Source: Scilla litardierei
Lineage: Eukaryota > Streptophyta > Magnoliopsida > Asparagales > Asparagaceae
Direction: 5' to 3'
DNA: 64,000 bases
Assembly (NCBI GenBank): GCA_030789695.1
Contig: CM061139.1
Span: 204,015,641 to 204,079,640, forward strand
In this document: positions 1 to 12,885 of the stretch, piece after piece
Position numbering within the stretch: the first letter of the stretch is position 1
How the letters are laid out: each line of letters starts with the position of its first letter
Program-made: the position numbers and the translations under genes
Notes under the pieces: generated by a model
The model's database searches: none
Told to the model about the DNA's origin: nothing
The model's input: only the letters and a program-made list of their open reading frames with translations

Positions 1-1000
1 GTTTTAAGTAGATATTGATCAAAAATAGCTAGGAATGTGAACACCGATTACGTAGAGGGTATATTACTCGCTAATGAAAGTACTGGAACTCATCGAGATT
101 AAATTGGCATGCGAAGATTAATTAATTAACGAAGATAATATCTAACAATTTAAATATAGCGGAGATTGTATATGTCCACAAAAGCGCCGAGTAAATGAAT
201 ATAACAAAGAAATAAAAATAATAATAAACGAGGAAAACGACTCAAATTTCCCCCATTTTAAGATGTTTGCATTTAGATGTCCTACAAGAATTGCCAAGAA
301 TCCTCCTATTTAATTTCTTCTCTAAGAGTTTGGATTAGAAGTGGCCGGCCGCCAAGGGGGGTTAATATATAACAAGAACATGATAAAAAGAAGAGGAGGA
401 AGAGGACCTTGAGGCTGACGGGATGCTTGGATTTGGCAAAGATAGAGCATGGTTGTCCCTCCGAAGTTTCTATATTCGATGCAGCGGGCAAAGATACCTC
501 CATGATCTCCACCACTATCAATCAATCAATCAATCCTAAACTTGATTTCTTGTATAACATCTGACCAAATGTGATGTTTTGGGAACGGATCTCTTCTTGG
601 TCTTGATCTTGTTCCTGATCTTGATCTCTTCCTTCCTATAACATGTGCTGCAGCATATTAATATGATGATGATGATGGTGATGATGATAGATGATGATTA
701 TGACGAGGAAGTAGCTAGTTACAAGGAGTTTGTTAGTGTCAGGGTAAAAAAATGAAGTTTACAAAAAAGGAAAATTTATGAGAATATTGGAAGAGAACGA
801 GTCAGGCATATATCAAGGCGCCTCAACCCCAGCGGGCAGCTCCCCCTTAATATAAGGATCGATAGATCGTAGGTGGACATTCGGGCAAATAAGGGAGGAA
901 AGGTTTGAATATGAACGTCTCTCCCTTGTATTTACAAAAATAATAATAACGGAGCGTGGCTCAAATTCTATCGTCCCAAGTGTGCTTGGGTGACTACACA
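1..1000. other. Unassigned AT-rich stretch
   Basis: No gene or transposon boundary could be defended here. A 71-codon minus-strand frame (521-306) has a hydrophobic middle, but nothing in it is recognisable and an overlapping frame is equally open. A short imperfect ATG/GAT trinucleotide run lies at about 663-700. The stretch could be the U5/flank side of the degraded Copia LTR to its right, or ordinary intergenic DNA. Confidence 0.4.
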
Positions 1001-1029
1001 CCATCACCAATTCACAAGCACTAACCACA

Positions 1030-1839
1030 TCCTAATGCCAACTCGCTACCTCAGTGTTCAATGAACACATAAACTCACAGTAATTGTTCGGAAATAAAAA
1101 AGCAAAAGAGGTTCGTGAAAAGGAATGCTGGTTAGCTCCGACATCAACAATTGGATTGATCTTACTAGAAACTCTAGAACAAGGAATACTTCTTGTTCCA
1201 AAGCTCGTAGTGGCACCAAATCTCTTTCGTCATCTGTAACCGCAAAAAGATCAGCTTTTCTCTAGAAATCTCAAGGAATTTCTCTTCAATTCTCTTCATG
1301 CCGTCAAAAGATGTGTACTCTAAGTATTTATATCATATGAGTCCTTCCTAGGATAGAAGAGGGTGTTTTAAATCATGTCCAACCGATTTAAGCTCAAAAC
1401 AAAACAACGATCCAACTAGAATTTGCAATCTGGGCGAATTCGGGCTTCAGCACATCGACATGCATGGCCGTGCAGATATATGGCACGGTCATGCGCACTT
1501 TGCGAAATAATTTGGGCTGCATTTGTTGGATGTGCATGGCCGTGCCGTCTAGCACGGTCATGCGCACTTTGCAAAAAAGAACCTAACACTCCTGTTGGTT
1601 GTGCACGACAGTGCAGAGTATGGCACGTCTATATGCAGTTTACGAAAAACATCTGCCTCATTGTTGGGTCCCGCACAGCCGTATAGGGTCGCGCACGGCC
1701 GTGAGCAGCTTGTGGAACAACAACTGGCTCTCCTGTTGGGTCTTACATGGCCGTGACAACCCTTGCGTTGCCATACCAGCCCGCCGAATTCATGTTTGAA
1801 GCATTTTCAAAAAAACTCTACACTGCTTCAAACTTCCTC
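1030..1839 (-). mobile_element. Probable Copia 3' LTR (degraded)
   Basis: Read on the minus strand this has LTR layout: a repeat-bearing upstream part (1440-1790), a TATA box (TATAAATA, plus 1325-1332), then a leader-like stretch. It lies on the far side of the 1840-8362 insertion from a Copia RNase H tail on the same strand (8470-8720), which is where that element's 3' LTR should be. Exact ends and a TSD were not found, so the call rests on layout and position. Confidence 0.4.
1440..1790. repeat. Degenerate ~70-bp tandem repeats (CATGGCCGTGC motif)
   Basis: Four to five diverged units spaced about 70 bp apart. Each carries a CATGGCCGTGC-like core and most carry a GGCACGGTCATGCGC-like core. 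The units sit upstream of the minus-strand TATA box at 1325-1332, so within a minus-strand LTR they would be U3 repeats. The open frames across them are by-products of the repetition. Confidence 0.7.
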
Positions 1840-1900
1840 TGTAACGACCCGCTCTCAGGAGGCATTACTTATTTGATTTATTCGCAGGTCTGCAGATCAC

Positions 1901-2368
1901 CAGTGAAAACAATATAGCCATGATGCCGAGACGTACAATAATACTCAAACCAGCGTACATATTACAGTCCATAATTGAAAGTACAACACAATGACATCTC
2001 TCGCACTAAATACATGAAAAATAAAGCGGAATGCAAATACATAGAAAATACATCACACATACAATCCAAATCTAAAAGTCGGCGATCTCAGGATCAAGCT
2101 ATGGTTTTGCGAACTCAGTATTGCCTATGTCAACCAGTGAAAACAATATAGCCATGATGCCGAGACGTACAATAATACTCAAACCAGCGTACATATTTCA
2201 GTCCATAATTGAAAGTACACCACAATGACATCTCTCGCACTAAATACATGAAAAATAAAGCGGAATGCAAATACATAGAAAATACATCACACATACACTC
2301 CAAATCTAAAAGTCGGCGATCTCAGGATCAAGCTATGGTTTTGCGAACTCAGTATTGCCTATGTCAAC
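1901..2368. repeat. 234-bp tandem duplication inside the solo LTR
   Basis: Two almost identical 234-bp units abut (1901-2134 and 2135-2368), each running from CAGTGAAAAC to CTATGTCAAC. Only a few substitutions separate them, so the duplication is recent relative to the surrounding LTR. Confidence 0.9.
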
Positions 2369-4189
2369 CTGTGCGACGTCTGCGGCGCCAAGAAGATGGA
2401 ACCGTATGTAAATCACAATAATTCTAGCAATAGAAATAGAGTAGTGCAAAAGTATGGAACAGACTATAGTAAACAATTAAAGATGATCATGCAAGTGCAA
2501 AAGGTAAGATAAGAGAAGACATGCATGCAAGAGCGATAAGTAAAGTACTGGTGGCTGCTCAGGTGTGGTAAGTAAAGTGCATGTAATGCATAAAGTAAAG
2601 GTGACCGTGCAAGTGCAAAAAGTAACGTATAAGAGCAACAACTGTGGCATGACATATGTAATATGGTAGCAACAATATTTTAACCAGTATGCAATGTGAT
2701 GACAATATATAGTAGGACAACCAGGTAGATGTAGTAACAAAAAGGACAAGTAGACAGTAGTAGAGCTAGAAACTATGTGACTTATATAGGAAAGTATAGT
2801 GTGCAACCATTGAGCCCATCTCCTGCCACGGGGGCGCTCACCCGGGCGGATCTCACTTCACTTTAGGCGGTAAATTTTATTTTAGACAGTCGGTATGGGA
2901 CAGTGCAATGTGTAGATGTCTCGCGGTCGCTCTCCCGCTTTCTCTAATATAAGTTACCCCAAAAACCCAGTGCAGTGTCAACTACTTTCAAGCATTTAAT
3001 TTCGATAGGATGTTCCAGCAGTATGATGTGAAAATGGTATATCATTCAATTATTATGTTTCAATATGATATGTCAATCCGTTATTCCAACACGCCACTTT
3101 ATATTACATTTTCTATGATGATTCAACATGGTATTTCAATGGCAAACGATGACTAGTATAGGACATGCATCAGGTGATGTGAATGTTTAAACATGAGCAA
3201 TCGTGCAACAAGTGTATACAAAGTCCATGCATAGTTTTTCAAATGACAAGTATCAGAATATGGTAAGTCTAAAAGTTGGCAGTGTCGTATGATCAAGTTA
3301 ATAGTCATTCTGTAGTTGAGTTGTTCCCTGGTTAAATAGGTCTCTAGTCTTTTATTTAGGTCGATAGTTGTTCTGAGGCTATAAAATCCTAGGTTCATAC
3401 TAGTACACTTACTGAACTTCTAAAACTAGAATTAGCGTGACTTACAGTTATTGAGATCGTCGTAGTAAGTCGAGTTTGGAGCTAAAGCTTCCAAGGTAGC
3501 TGGTGCACGAGAATCGGTACTTGCAAACACAAGAAATCAATATTTAAGGGCCACACGATTTCTATCTATTTTTCGTAATGTGTTCGTATTTTTATTATAG
3601 CTTGAAACTCAGCAAAATACATACTACATATTATTAGATGGGCTAGATGGGAGCAAAATAATTTTATATAGGAAGAAAATATTTTCCTAAGGCTCCTAGG
3701 TATTTTTCATAATTTTTAAAAGCTTAAAATCAATTAAAACTAATTAAAAACGAGAAAACGAGTTTGCATTATATTTTTCAAAGATTTCTCTAGGGAAAAC
3801 CATAAGTCGGAATTCTTCTAACAAAGGGTCAAAGCTAACGTATTAACTAGTACTACAACATATATTTTTCTCGCACGTCAGTGCACGTGAAATATTAAAG
3901 ATGTTGATTTTTAAATGAAAACATCATAATTAGATTTAAACTTTAAAAATTTACTGAGGAAAATATACTCGCCCTTTGGCATTGAAACTAGTGCCAATGA
4001 GTTCGCTTCATCATTTCGGATTTTCTGGGCCTTGCTGTGTACTTTTCTGGTCTCTAGATTATTTACTGGGAATTTTTATCATTTTCTCTTTATTATAATA
4101 TATATATTTATATATAGTAATCATAATACATATATACTAGTATTTATACAATACTAATTTACTAATATAATAATACTGTTATTATTACA

Positions 4190-5400
4190 CCCTTTCCTTT
4201 GCATGCAGCAACGACGGGGTGAGCCCTCGACGTCGGCGACATAGCATCGACGGAGGGGCGCGACAGCTCGGAGGGGATTCTCGAGAGTCTCCGTGTCTCC
4301 GTCGTGGAGCAGAGGGGGAGCCTCGGGCTTCTTCGCTATGGGGCTTCACTGGTGGGCTCCGGTGGGGATTCGGTTTGCGCGGGTCGTCGTAGAAGGTGGC
4401 AGAGCGGGGGCGTCGAGGCGAGAGCTCGTCAGGGGATGATGGAGAGGGCAACGTGGCGGTTACTGCTGGGGGTGGTGGAACATCGGAGAAGGGCGGCATT
4501 CGAGCACGGAGGAGGTGAGCTGGGTGACGACGAGCATGGCTTCGGGTCGGAGATGGGGAGAGGAGAGGGGGGAGCGGGCTGGGCGGCACTCGAAGCTAGC
4601 GAGGCGGAGGCGTGGGTCACGAAAGCTCGCCGGAGAGAGGTGTAGCTTAGGGGAGTTTCGGAGAGGTGGAGATGGGTTTTGGCCTTGCCATGGCGAAGCT
4701 GGGGGGTTTGGTCGGAGTCACCGAGGTGGCGGGGACAGCGATGTTCGTCGACATTGTCGGGGAGGATGAGAGGGAAGTGATGCTGGGGGAGGGGGCTGAT
4801 CGGAGCACCGGTGGGTGCATGCATTAGGGTAGTGAATGAGTGGAGAGGGGATGTGAGGTGATCGGTGAAGAGGGGAGGGAGCCGCTGTTACATGGGTTGC
4901 ATGGAGGCTGGGGGTTGTCGCCGGGAGTGGGGAGAGGGGTTTGGCATGGGTTCGACATGAGGAGAGGAGGGGAGGTCGGGGGGTCACAGGTAACTGCTTG
5001 GAGGAGGCGAGGGCTCGGAGGGGGGTGGAGAAGGTGGGCGACTGTGGGGCGAAGTGGGGAGATGGAGGCGTTGTTTGCAGCAGAGAGGAGGGTGCACATG
5101 TTTATGGAGCTCGTGGCGGTGGGGGAAGCTCAACTTCACGTGGTTACGACGAGTGGTGGCGGGCATCCACGGCGGTGTCAGGCGATGGAGTGAGGGAGAA
5201 ACGGGGAGAGGGGTGTAAAAGAAGAAGAGAACGAAGGAGAAGGTGGAGTTGCCATGGGTTCGGGGGCTGATTGAGAACGAGAGGGGGGTTGGGTTTGTGT
5301 GTTGCAGGCTTGGGGTAGAACGAGAGAGAGGGAGCGAGTGTTTTTGCATGAACGAAGGAGATGGGGATGGGTTGTTGTTAAAACGAACGGAGAGGGTTAG
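4190..5400 (-). other. GC-rich leader-like island in the LTR
   Basis: A GC-rich, low-complexity island whose overlapping open frames on both strands encode Pro/Ser/Arg-rich strings with no domain. It lies just downstream of a minus-strand TATA box (5403-5411). Similar islands occupy the same relative place in the LTRs at 9176-12885 and 22824-26105. I read it as an untranslated first exon of the retrotransposon, not as a gene. Confidence 0.5.
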
Positions 5401-5939
5401 GCTCATTTATAGGGTTAGTGATATAAATATAAAATTTAATAGGAGGAGAAATTTGGTGGGAGTAAATAATCGTAGGATTGGTTGGTGGTGCCCAACGTGG
5501 CAGGTATGGGTACGACAGCTAGGTAAGGTGGCATGCCCTATTTTGCACTATACGTGTATTCTACTGAACACACGTGGTATTTCTACTTACGATGCATACG
5601 TGGGCATGAAATAAGCGTAGATATCGATGTATATGACGTAGTACAAGGGAGATTAGGCCGTAATACGTGTCTAAGGGAAGAGAATGCGAAATGTGAATGC
5701 GGGAGAAGTGCAAAAGACGTCGTGGGTGCAAAACAACAGGAATGTGTTGGACGTGTGTGCGTGGTGCATGTATGCATGTGTAGGCATGCATGGGTGTGTG
5801 TAGGGAAGCCATGCAAGTGTGAAAGGGGTTAGGGGTCAATGGCAACCCCCGTAAATTTTTAGAAAAGTTGGGGGCAAAACGGTCATTTGGACTAAAGCTG
5901 CTGTGCGTACATCCTAAAGTGGTGTGTGCATAAAGTAAT

Positions 5940-7930
5940 GGCAAACTTCTAAATACATAGATGATGGGGGTATTTTGTTCATTTCCACATGGAATATTTT
6001 CTTGGAATATTCCTTTCTTGGAAGGGAAGAAAGGAATATGAAAAGAGAAGAAATGAAGAGAGAAAACTAGAAACCCCTCTCATTTTCTCTCATTTTCTCC
6101 TCTCTCCCCTCTCCTTCCTAGCCATGGCCGGCCATTCCCACCCCCTTTTTTCCTCCTCCTTCTATTGAAAACCCTAATTACTTCATCCTAAAGCCATGAA
6201 ACACAAGTGGTTGCACGAGAGAAGAAGGTGGAGAAGAAAGAAGAGAAGGAAAAGAGGAAAACCAAACTTTTTGAGGTAGGAATCCAACTTGGTTTCGGAA
6301 TTTAATTAGGGTTTATTTCTACCATGTTTTTATATCATGTTTAATCACTATGAATTAGGGGTAATCAAATTAAAGTGCCATTATTCAATTTTCATGAATA
6401 TCCCTTCGAAATTCCAAGCAAAATCACTTTCTTCAAAAAGCTGAAATCTTGTAGTATGTTATTACTGGAATTCTGTTTTCTTTGGCTTGAATTGGGTTTC
6501 GAAAAAAAATATAGGCTTGTAGATCTTGAAGTTCTACCCCAAAATCATATAAATTTTGATATATGTTCAATTCATAAATTAGGAGCAAAAATTCCATCTT
6601 TACAACATGTCTGTTTGATTTCAATCTTGACACAGTTTAGAAAAATTGATCTAAACAGCTGCACACAAAATGGAATTTTATGTTTTTGGTCTTGTTGAAA
6701 ATTTAACAAGTGTTTCTAAAAGTTCATCATAGTGCTTATATGTCGAATTTCTGGTTACAACATGCCCAAAATTGGCTTTCAATACAGACACTAAAATCTG
6801 TCTTAAAAACAGATTTGACACACTTTACCAAATAATTCACCATAAATCACTTACTTAATATTTTTGCATGAAATTTTATGTGAATCTAGGACTAATATAT
6901 CTATAACTTTTATTTAGGATAATTTGTCAAATTCTCAATGCAAACTGATGTTATATGGCCATGTATTGTCACTTCCTGCAATTTCAGCAAGCTGAATTCA
7001 TTAAGTGTTGTTCTTACTCATTAAATGTGGTTAATTGGCCATCACTATTCTTGCTTAATATGGTTATGTGGTGTAATGAATGTTCATGCCCATGGCACAT
7101 GTAAATATATTGTGTTGCTTTGATATGAATGACGCCCGTCATGTGTTCGATGAAATGCCTCAATGAAGGCAATATTCGGTAATTTGAGGAATGTGCATGT
7201 GTTAGTGTTGGCCTTGAGCCACAGTGCTGATTGGTGAAGTTAATGGCTTGAATGGCATGGGTACATCGTATTTGTGAGTGGATGATGTGTTGTGATAGAG
7301 GGCACGTCACGTGAGTGCATGACCCTATGTCTAATGATGGACAGCTGAGGTGATATGTGCATACCCATGCCATCATGACCCCTAACGTGCCACTTATGAT
7401 GTTAACATATAAAATTGAATAAGTCTCAATCCTCTCTAATGAGGGTGAGTTAGCAAAACCCGGGTTTTAGGTGGGATTTGAGTAAATTGTGGATATGAGG
7501 CCTGGACTGAGAAGTTGGGGGAAATGATTATGTGATATGTGATATTTATACCCACTCGCATTTACCGGGAGTGGAGGGGACATACGGAGGTTGTGTTATT
7601 ATGTGGAGAGCCTCACTCCTGCCAGGGACGGGGGAGCTGAGAGGCCGGCGTACAGTGCCCGTGTCCACTGCGTCGTGTGCTATATTCACCCCAAATTTGG
7701 GGTGAAGTCCAGGTCCTGGTATCACACAGTTTACCCAAGTTCCAATTAATTCAATTATAAAATAATAAATAAGAATTTATGTGTTACTCCTTCTGCTGGC
7801 AGTACTTCCCTTTTTCTTTACTTGCTTCACCGGTGACACTGTATTATGGTTCTGACACATGTGAATTTCCTTTTAAATTTTGGTTGCACGAATATTTATA
7901 TCGGTATTCGTGCTAACCCTTTTCTTGCAG
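5940..7930 (+). mobile_element. Possible nested plus-strand LTR-like insertion
   Basis: This block breaks the match between the 1840-8362 LTR and its relatives. It has its own plus-strand LTR-like order: a pyrimidine-rich leader (6060-6170), a purine-rich exon ending in a GAG/GTAGG donor-like site near 6275, an AT-rich body, and a late G-rich section (7440-7680) like the late part of Tekay-type LTRs. No TSD or clean terminus was found, so the boundaries are approximate. Confidence 0.3.
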
Positions 7931-8469
7931 CATCTCGACATTGGACCACAAGCCTGAGAAACAAGTTTTGGGCCAAAACATTTGCGATGCAGGCTTGCGG
8001 GTTCTAGGTCAATTTGATTTCAAAAAATTACGAAATTAATATGGGGAGCCCTAAATGATCATAGAGTCACACTGTAGAAGTTTGAAATCATTTGATAACA
8101 TTTATATAGAAAATTAATTCATACAGCTAAATCAGTAACAATTGAATATGAATTATTATAAAAATTATTTATAAGTATTCGATGATACTCGAACTTACGT
8201 AAATACACCATAACTAGTTTGATACTTCAAAATATTTTTCACAAAGAATTTTGAAATCAGTTTTTGATTTAAAACTCCTGATCAACCATTATAAAATGCT
8301 TTTAAAATGTGAAAATACGTGAAATACGTAAATAGATGTATTGACGAATACGGGTCGTTACATCTTCCAATAACCATGAAACGTCTGGCTCTCCACATAA
8401 AATCTACCCAAATGCCAAATATCTCTACCTAGATATAGAATTTATGAAACTCACATGACAAGAAATCAT

Positions 8470-8720
8470 CAACCCTTCACCTTGTATAGATCCATCTCAA
8501 GCAATGTCGGAGCTTGACTATCGGAACGACTTTTGTGAGCATATCTGTCGGATTATGATCAGTCGAGACCTTCTCCAATGCTATAACCTTCTTATCCTCC
8601 TATAGAAAGAAGTCCAACACTTAAATATGTTTGGTCGTCGAACTGTAGGCCTAATGCTCTGCCAAGTGAATTGTGCTCTGGTCGTCTGCTTGCATATTTG
8701 GAAAAAACATAATTTGCCTG
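8470..8720 (-). pseudogene. Copia RNase H C-terminal remnant
   Basis: The minus strand reads through diverged but recognisable pieces of a Ty1-copia RNase H end: a DDQSTIHLAEH-like stretch, a TKHI-like stretch, then STDHNPTDMLTK and KLRHC. The family normally has NPADMLTK here. Several in-frame stops break it. It is on the same strand as the LTR-like region at 1030-1839 and is separated from it by the solo LTR, so the two are probably halves of one old element. Confidence 0.75.
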
Positions 8721-9175
8721 CAGAGTCAGCGACTGAACAGGTGCTAAACATGGGCTTAAAATTTTAAGCCACTGTTCAACCCTATCTCTCAACTTTTTTT
8801 TGCAAAAACACCGTCCATTTCAGATTAAGCCCCTGATTCAACCCCCGTTTAGCCCTCCACTGGGAGTGCTATTATCTCTTTGGTTTGTCATGTCCAATCA
8901 TCTGTGTTTTTTGGAATAAATCCACACATCAGAGGTGTATGAATGTTGTTTGATGGTCGTTTGGTTAGAGTAGCTGGGGTGCACAGTTGACGGGCAATTG
9001 GGCAAGCTGATCCTGAGGTGACTATACCTTGATCCGAGTTGTTGGGACGGGCTGAGCTATCTCCAGGATGTTCCAATCAGGCCCGGGTTGTATTTACCAA
9101 GCCTGAGCTATCTCTAGGTTGCCTTCAGCTTCCTACAACACATGGGATCGTTAAGGGGTCGGATCCCAGATCCGA
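8721..9175. other. Unassigned; probable LTR fragment at right end
   Basis: No coding signal is seen. The last ~170 bases, joined across the solo LTR at 9176-12885, give a CCTCCGGTGTTTAAGTTAG-type string found in many plant gypsy LTRs, so this is probably an LTR fragment of another element. Its ends are not resolved. Confidence 0.35.
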
Positions 9176-10273
9176 TGTAAAGGCATGTTTTCATAGTGCA
9201 CATATTTCCGTAACAAAATGATTTCAATCAAATTCAAAAATGAGTAAATGATTTTATTCCATTTTTTTCATCGTTCAAATCTAAAAATGGACTTTATTTT
9301 CATATCCTTGTGATGATAGAACTCGTGGCATTTTTCGTAATTTTTCGGAGTCTTTTGTGAAAATTGATATTTTAATATTAAACTAATAATATTTTACTAT
9401 ATACTTAATTACATTTTACTGTAGTTAATTAACCATAACCCACCCTCTATACACGGCCATTAAGGAAAACATGTCATCACGTTTTCCTTTTCCCATAAAC
9501 TGGTTCTTTCCCCCTTAAACACCCACCAACCTCATTAATTAGCTTAATTAATACCCATTTAATATTATATTATTATTATTTTATTATACAATAAACCATT
9601 AAACCTCTCACTCTCCCTGATAACCCATGCAGCTCAACGACAGCCTCAGTTTCCCCCTTACCGCACACCCTCCCCACTCCTCTCTCCTCCGGTGGAGCGC
9701 CGCCTCAGTCGCCACTCCGCAACCGTCTCCAGGCAGAGCCCGCCACAACAGTGACACCCAGTCCAACCTCCCAGCTCTCCTTCATCTCACTCAAACCCAC
9801 GTCGAACACCCTCAGCCTGCTGTTGCCCTCACCACAACCCACGGTGCTTCCCGCCGCTATTCTTCTTCCCGCCGACCGCAGTAGCTCTGCCCTCACCGTC
9901 GGCTTCGCTCCGCAGCTCAAGCTTCACCAGAGCTCCTCTTCGACGAGCTGTGAGGCTTGCCACACGATGACAATCGAGCAGCCCACGCACGGTGGGTGCT
10001 TCCTGCCTTCGCTCGCCCCGACTCTCCCTCGTCGCCTCATCACCGTCGGGCCTCCGCCCCCGCAGCCTTTCTCCGCCATCCGAAGACACCCATGGCAGCC
10101 CCCACGCCTGTCGGTGAGCCCCATCGCTCGAGTTAACCACTGTCGAACCCATCAGAACCCCGACGCCAAGTCACCACGGGCCGCCGCCACTCATCGACTA
10201 GTCCGCAGCCGTACCCGTCGCCACTAAGCCCTCTGCCACCGTTGTTGCGCCTCCACAGCCGCCTCCTTCCCAG

Positions 10274-10323
<50 letters not shown>

Positions 10324-12885
10324 TGCCCGCGCGCGCGCAATCACAGAAGAACAAATAGAAATATAGGAATACATATATTAATACGTATAAATATAAGTAT
10401 ATAAGTATATTATAATGTATTATATAAGAGTTAAATAGATAAAAATTTATAACAAATAATTTAGAGACCAGAAAAATACACGGAGACCACCGAAAAAAAC
10501 CAGCGTGTTGCATAGAACACGTAGACGATGGAATCATCCCAATTTGAGACTTATATTTTTAAATATCAATTTTTAATGGTAAACGTAATTAATTCTAATT
10601 TGCTTTTAAAATTCGTATCTTCCAGTACTACGCATTTTTTCCAAATACAAAAATATATTTGTATTCTACTAGTCAAGAGTAACATTTCGACATATCATAT
10701 GAAGTAATTCGACGTGTAGATTTCTTTAAACAAATCGTTGAACGTTTACGATAATTATTGTATGATTTTAAAAATTAGTTTTTAATTCATTTTAAATTCT
10801 GAAAATTGAGTCTAAGCTTTTAATAATTAAAAAATACCTAGAGGTTTAGAAAAATATTTTCTTCTAAGATAAAATTATTTTTCTTATAGCTAAACTATAT
10901 AAAATTTTAGAACGTGTTTTGACATCATTTCAAGCTATAATAAAAATTAAAACAGTCGAGATAAATAAATAGAAAATAGAATAACCATTAATACTTCTAT
11001 TTTGTATTTGCAGGAACCAATTCTGAACACGAGCATCCTTGGAAGCACTAGTTCCAGTCTCGGCTCACTATAAAGACCTCGAAACCTATAAGTCACTCTA
11101 ATTCTAACTTTAGAAATCTAAACCAGTGTACTAGTATGAACTTAGGATATTATACATAGCCTCGGAATGGCTATTGAATTGAACAAACGACTAGAGACCT
11201 AATTAAATAGGAAACTAATCAACTGCAGAACGACTATTGACCTAAGAATACGACATTGCAAAATTTCAACTTGGGTAGTTGTAGCACGTGACCATCTACT
11301 TGGGTAAACTGTGTACTAATGGAAATACCACATGCTCGAAGAATGGGATCGGTATCATAATTGTTGGACTTGTCCTTATCCTCAAACTTTCTAGCATCCG
11401 ATTTGCTTTGGCTCAGTCGATTTGAAATGGGTCTCTAACTTTCTAGTTTTCAATAAGAAAGTCAATTCAGTGGTTATGGTTTAACTATCATAGCGATAGA
11501 GATCTAAATAAATAGGAAACTACTCTACTGTTTGTTAATGTAATCGATGGAGTAGATGTGATAATTGGCATTCTTAATATTGGTATCGTCCGGTGTCTAG
11601 GATCGTTTGCGTCTAAGTCTGGATCACCCTACCTGGGGATAGTGACATGCTTGGCCAAACCTAACTGACCATGTTTGTATGGATCAATGTTAGAATTTAA
11701 TTATCATCAGTTTGCAAACATTGATTATAAATACTTTAAATGAGTTACTTCAACCTTTCATTGCACGTAAACTCATATTAACCATGATAACTCTCGTTCA
11801 CCCTTGCCTACCATGTTCTAATGCTTCTCACTTGAAAACTATGCAAGAACATTGGATACACTTGTTGCACGATTGCTCAGGTTTAAATAGTCACATCACC
11901 TACTGCATGACATCTATGACTCAGTGAATGCTAATGAATTATCATATGAAATTTCATGTAGTACATCTTGTGGAATATCTTGTGGGATATATTGTGAAAC
12001 ATCTCGTAATAAACATATACTTGATACACAGACACTTCACTTAGGTTTGGGGTAACTCATTGTAGAAATAGTGTGGGAGCTATGACCAAGTGACGCCTCT
12101 CTTATCAAGTGACTGGAGTCTTGTCTACTTTCACGTCATGTCCGTTTTCAAAAAGTACATGTTTTCAAAAGTATATTGTACGTAGATGCGCGGGATTAGC
12201 TCCTCGTTGCAAAAGAGGTGGGCTCAAAGGTTGCATATCATACTATCCTACATGAGTCACATAGATCAGCTTAATCACTGCTAGGACCACAATAACCAAT
12301 GGATTAAATGTACGTCTTGTTTAGTACTTTACATGTTTATCATTGTTACAGTTCATGCCTGCTAGTCTTACTATTGCTATCACCATGGTTGCCCTTGTAC
12401 TTTACTTATTGTACTTGCACAGTCACCTTTTTACCTCATTTATAGTACTTGTATGCTTGTCTTCTTTCACCTTACTTTTCACACTTGCACGATCATATTT
12501 AGTTGTTTACCATAGCATGTTCCGTACTTTTGCATTACTTTATTTATATTTCAAGAATTGTTGTGACTTACCTATGGTTCCATCTTCATGGCAACGTCAG
12601 ACAACGAACATGTTGAAGAATAGTCTCCCGAGTTTGAGAAGCCAAAGTTCGACCCAGAGACTGCAACTTTTAGAGTTATATTCACATATGTATTTCCTTC
12701 CATTTTCTTTCATGTACCCCTGTGTGAGATGTTGGAATATGTTGTACTGTATGGATTGTAATAAATGGACCATGTTTGAGTATATTTGTACATCTCTCCA
12801 TCGTGGCTATATTGTTTTCACTAGTGATCTGCGGACATGCTAATGTATCAAATAAGTAATGGCCCCTTGAAAGCGAGTCGTTACA
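9176..12885 (+). mobile_element. Solo LTR (Tekay-like), 3710 bp
   Basis: Starts TGTAA and ends GTCGTTACA, with a perfect 5-bp TSD TCCGA at 9171-9175 and 12886-12890. Order inside: AT-rich U3 (9200-9600), GC-rich leader island (9620-10270), AT-rich body. The 11020-11280 part matches the complement of 3240-3530 in the solo LTR at 1840-8362. There is no coding region, PBS, PPT or second LTR. This is what LTR-LTR recombination leaves behind. Confidence 0.8.
10274..10319. repeat. (GT)n microsatellite
   Basis: About 22 uninterrupted GT dinucleotides followed by a CG-rich tail (to about 10340), at the downstream edge of the GC-rich leader island of the solo LTR. Confidence 0.95.

Larger units (their letters stand above)
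1840..8362 (-). mobile_element. Giant solo LTR (Tekay-like), probably with a nested insertion
   Basis: The segment starts TGTAACGACCCG and ends CGGGTCGTTACA, the termini of long Tekay/Del-type LTRs. Flanking 5-mers TCCTC (1835-1839) and TCTTC (8363-8367) could be a TSD with one change. Its minus strand resembles the solo LTRs at 9176-12885 and 22824-26105: the 3240-3530 complement matches 11020-11280, and the 7950-8362 complement matches 22824-23240. A minus-strand TATA box lies at 5403-5411, followed downstream (5400 to 4190) by a GC-rich leader. No gag, pol, PBS or second LTR was seen. At 6.5 kb it is longer than its relatives, and 5.94-7.93 kb looks like a different insertion. Confidence 0.6.

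Noticed and set aside
306..521. 71-codon minus-strand frame with a hydrophobic segment
   Set aside because: No recognisable family, an overlapping frame is open over the same bases, and no neighbouring exon or promoter could be shown.
4185..5406. Several overlapping frames of 80-140 codons on both strands
   Set aside because: They are low-complexity Pro/Ser/Arg/Gly strings from a GC-rich LTR leader, with no domain and frames open on both strands.
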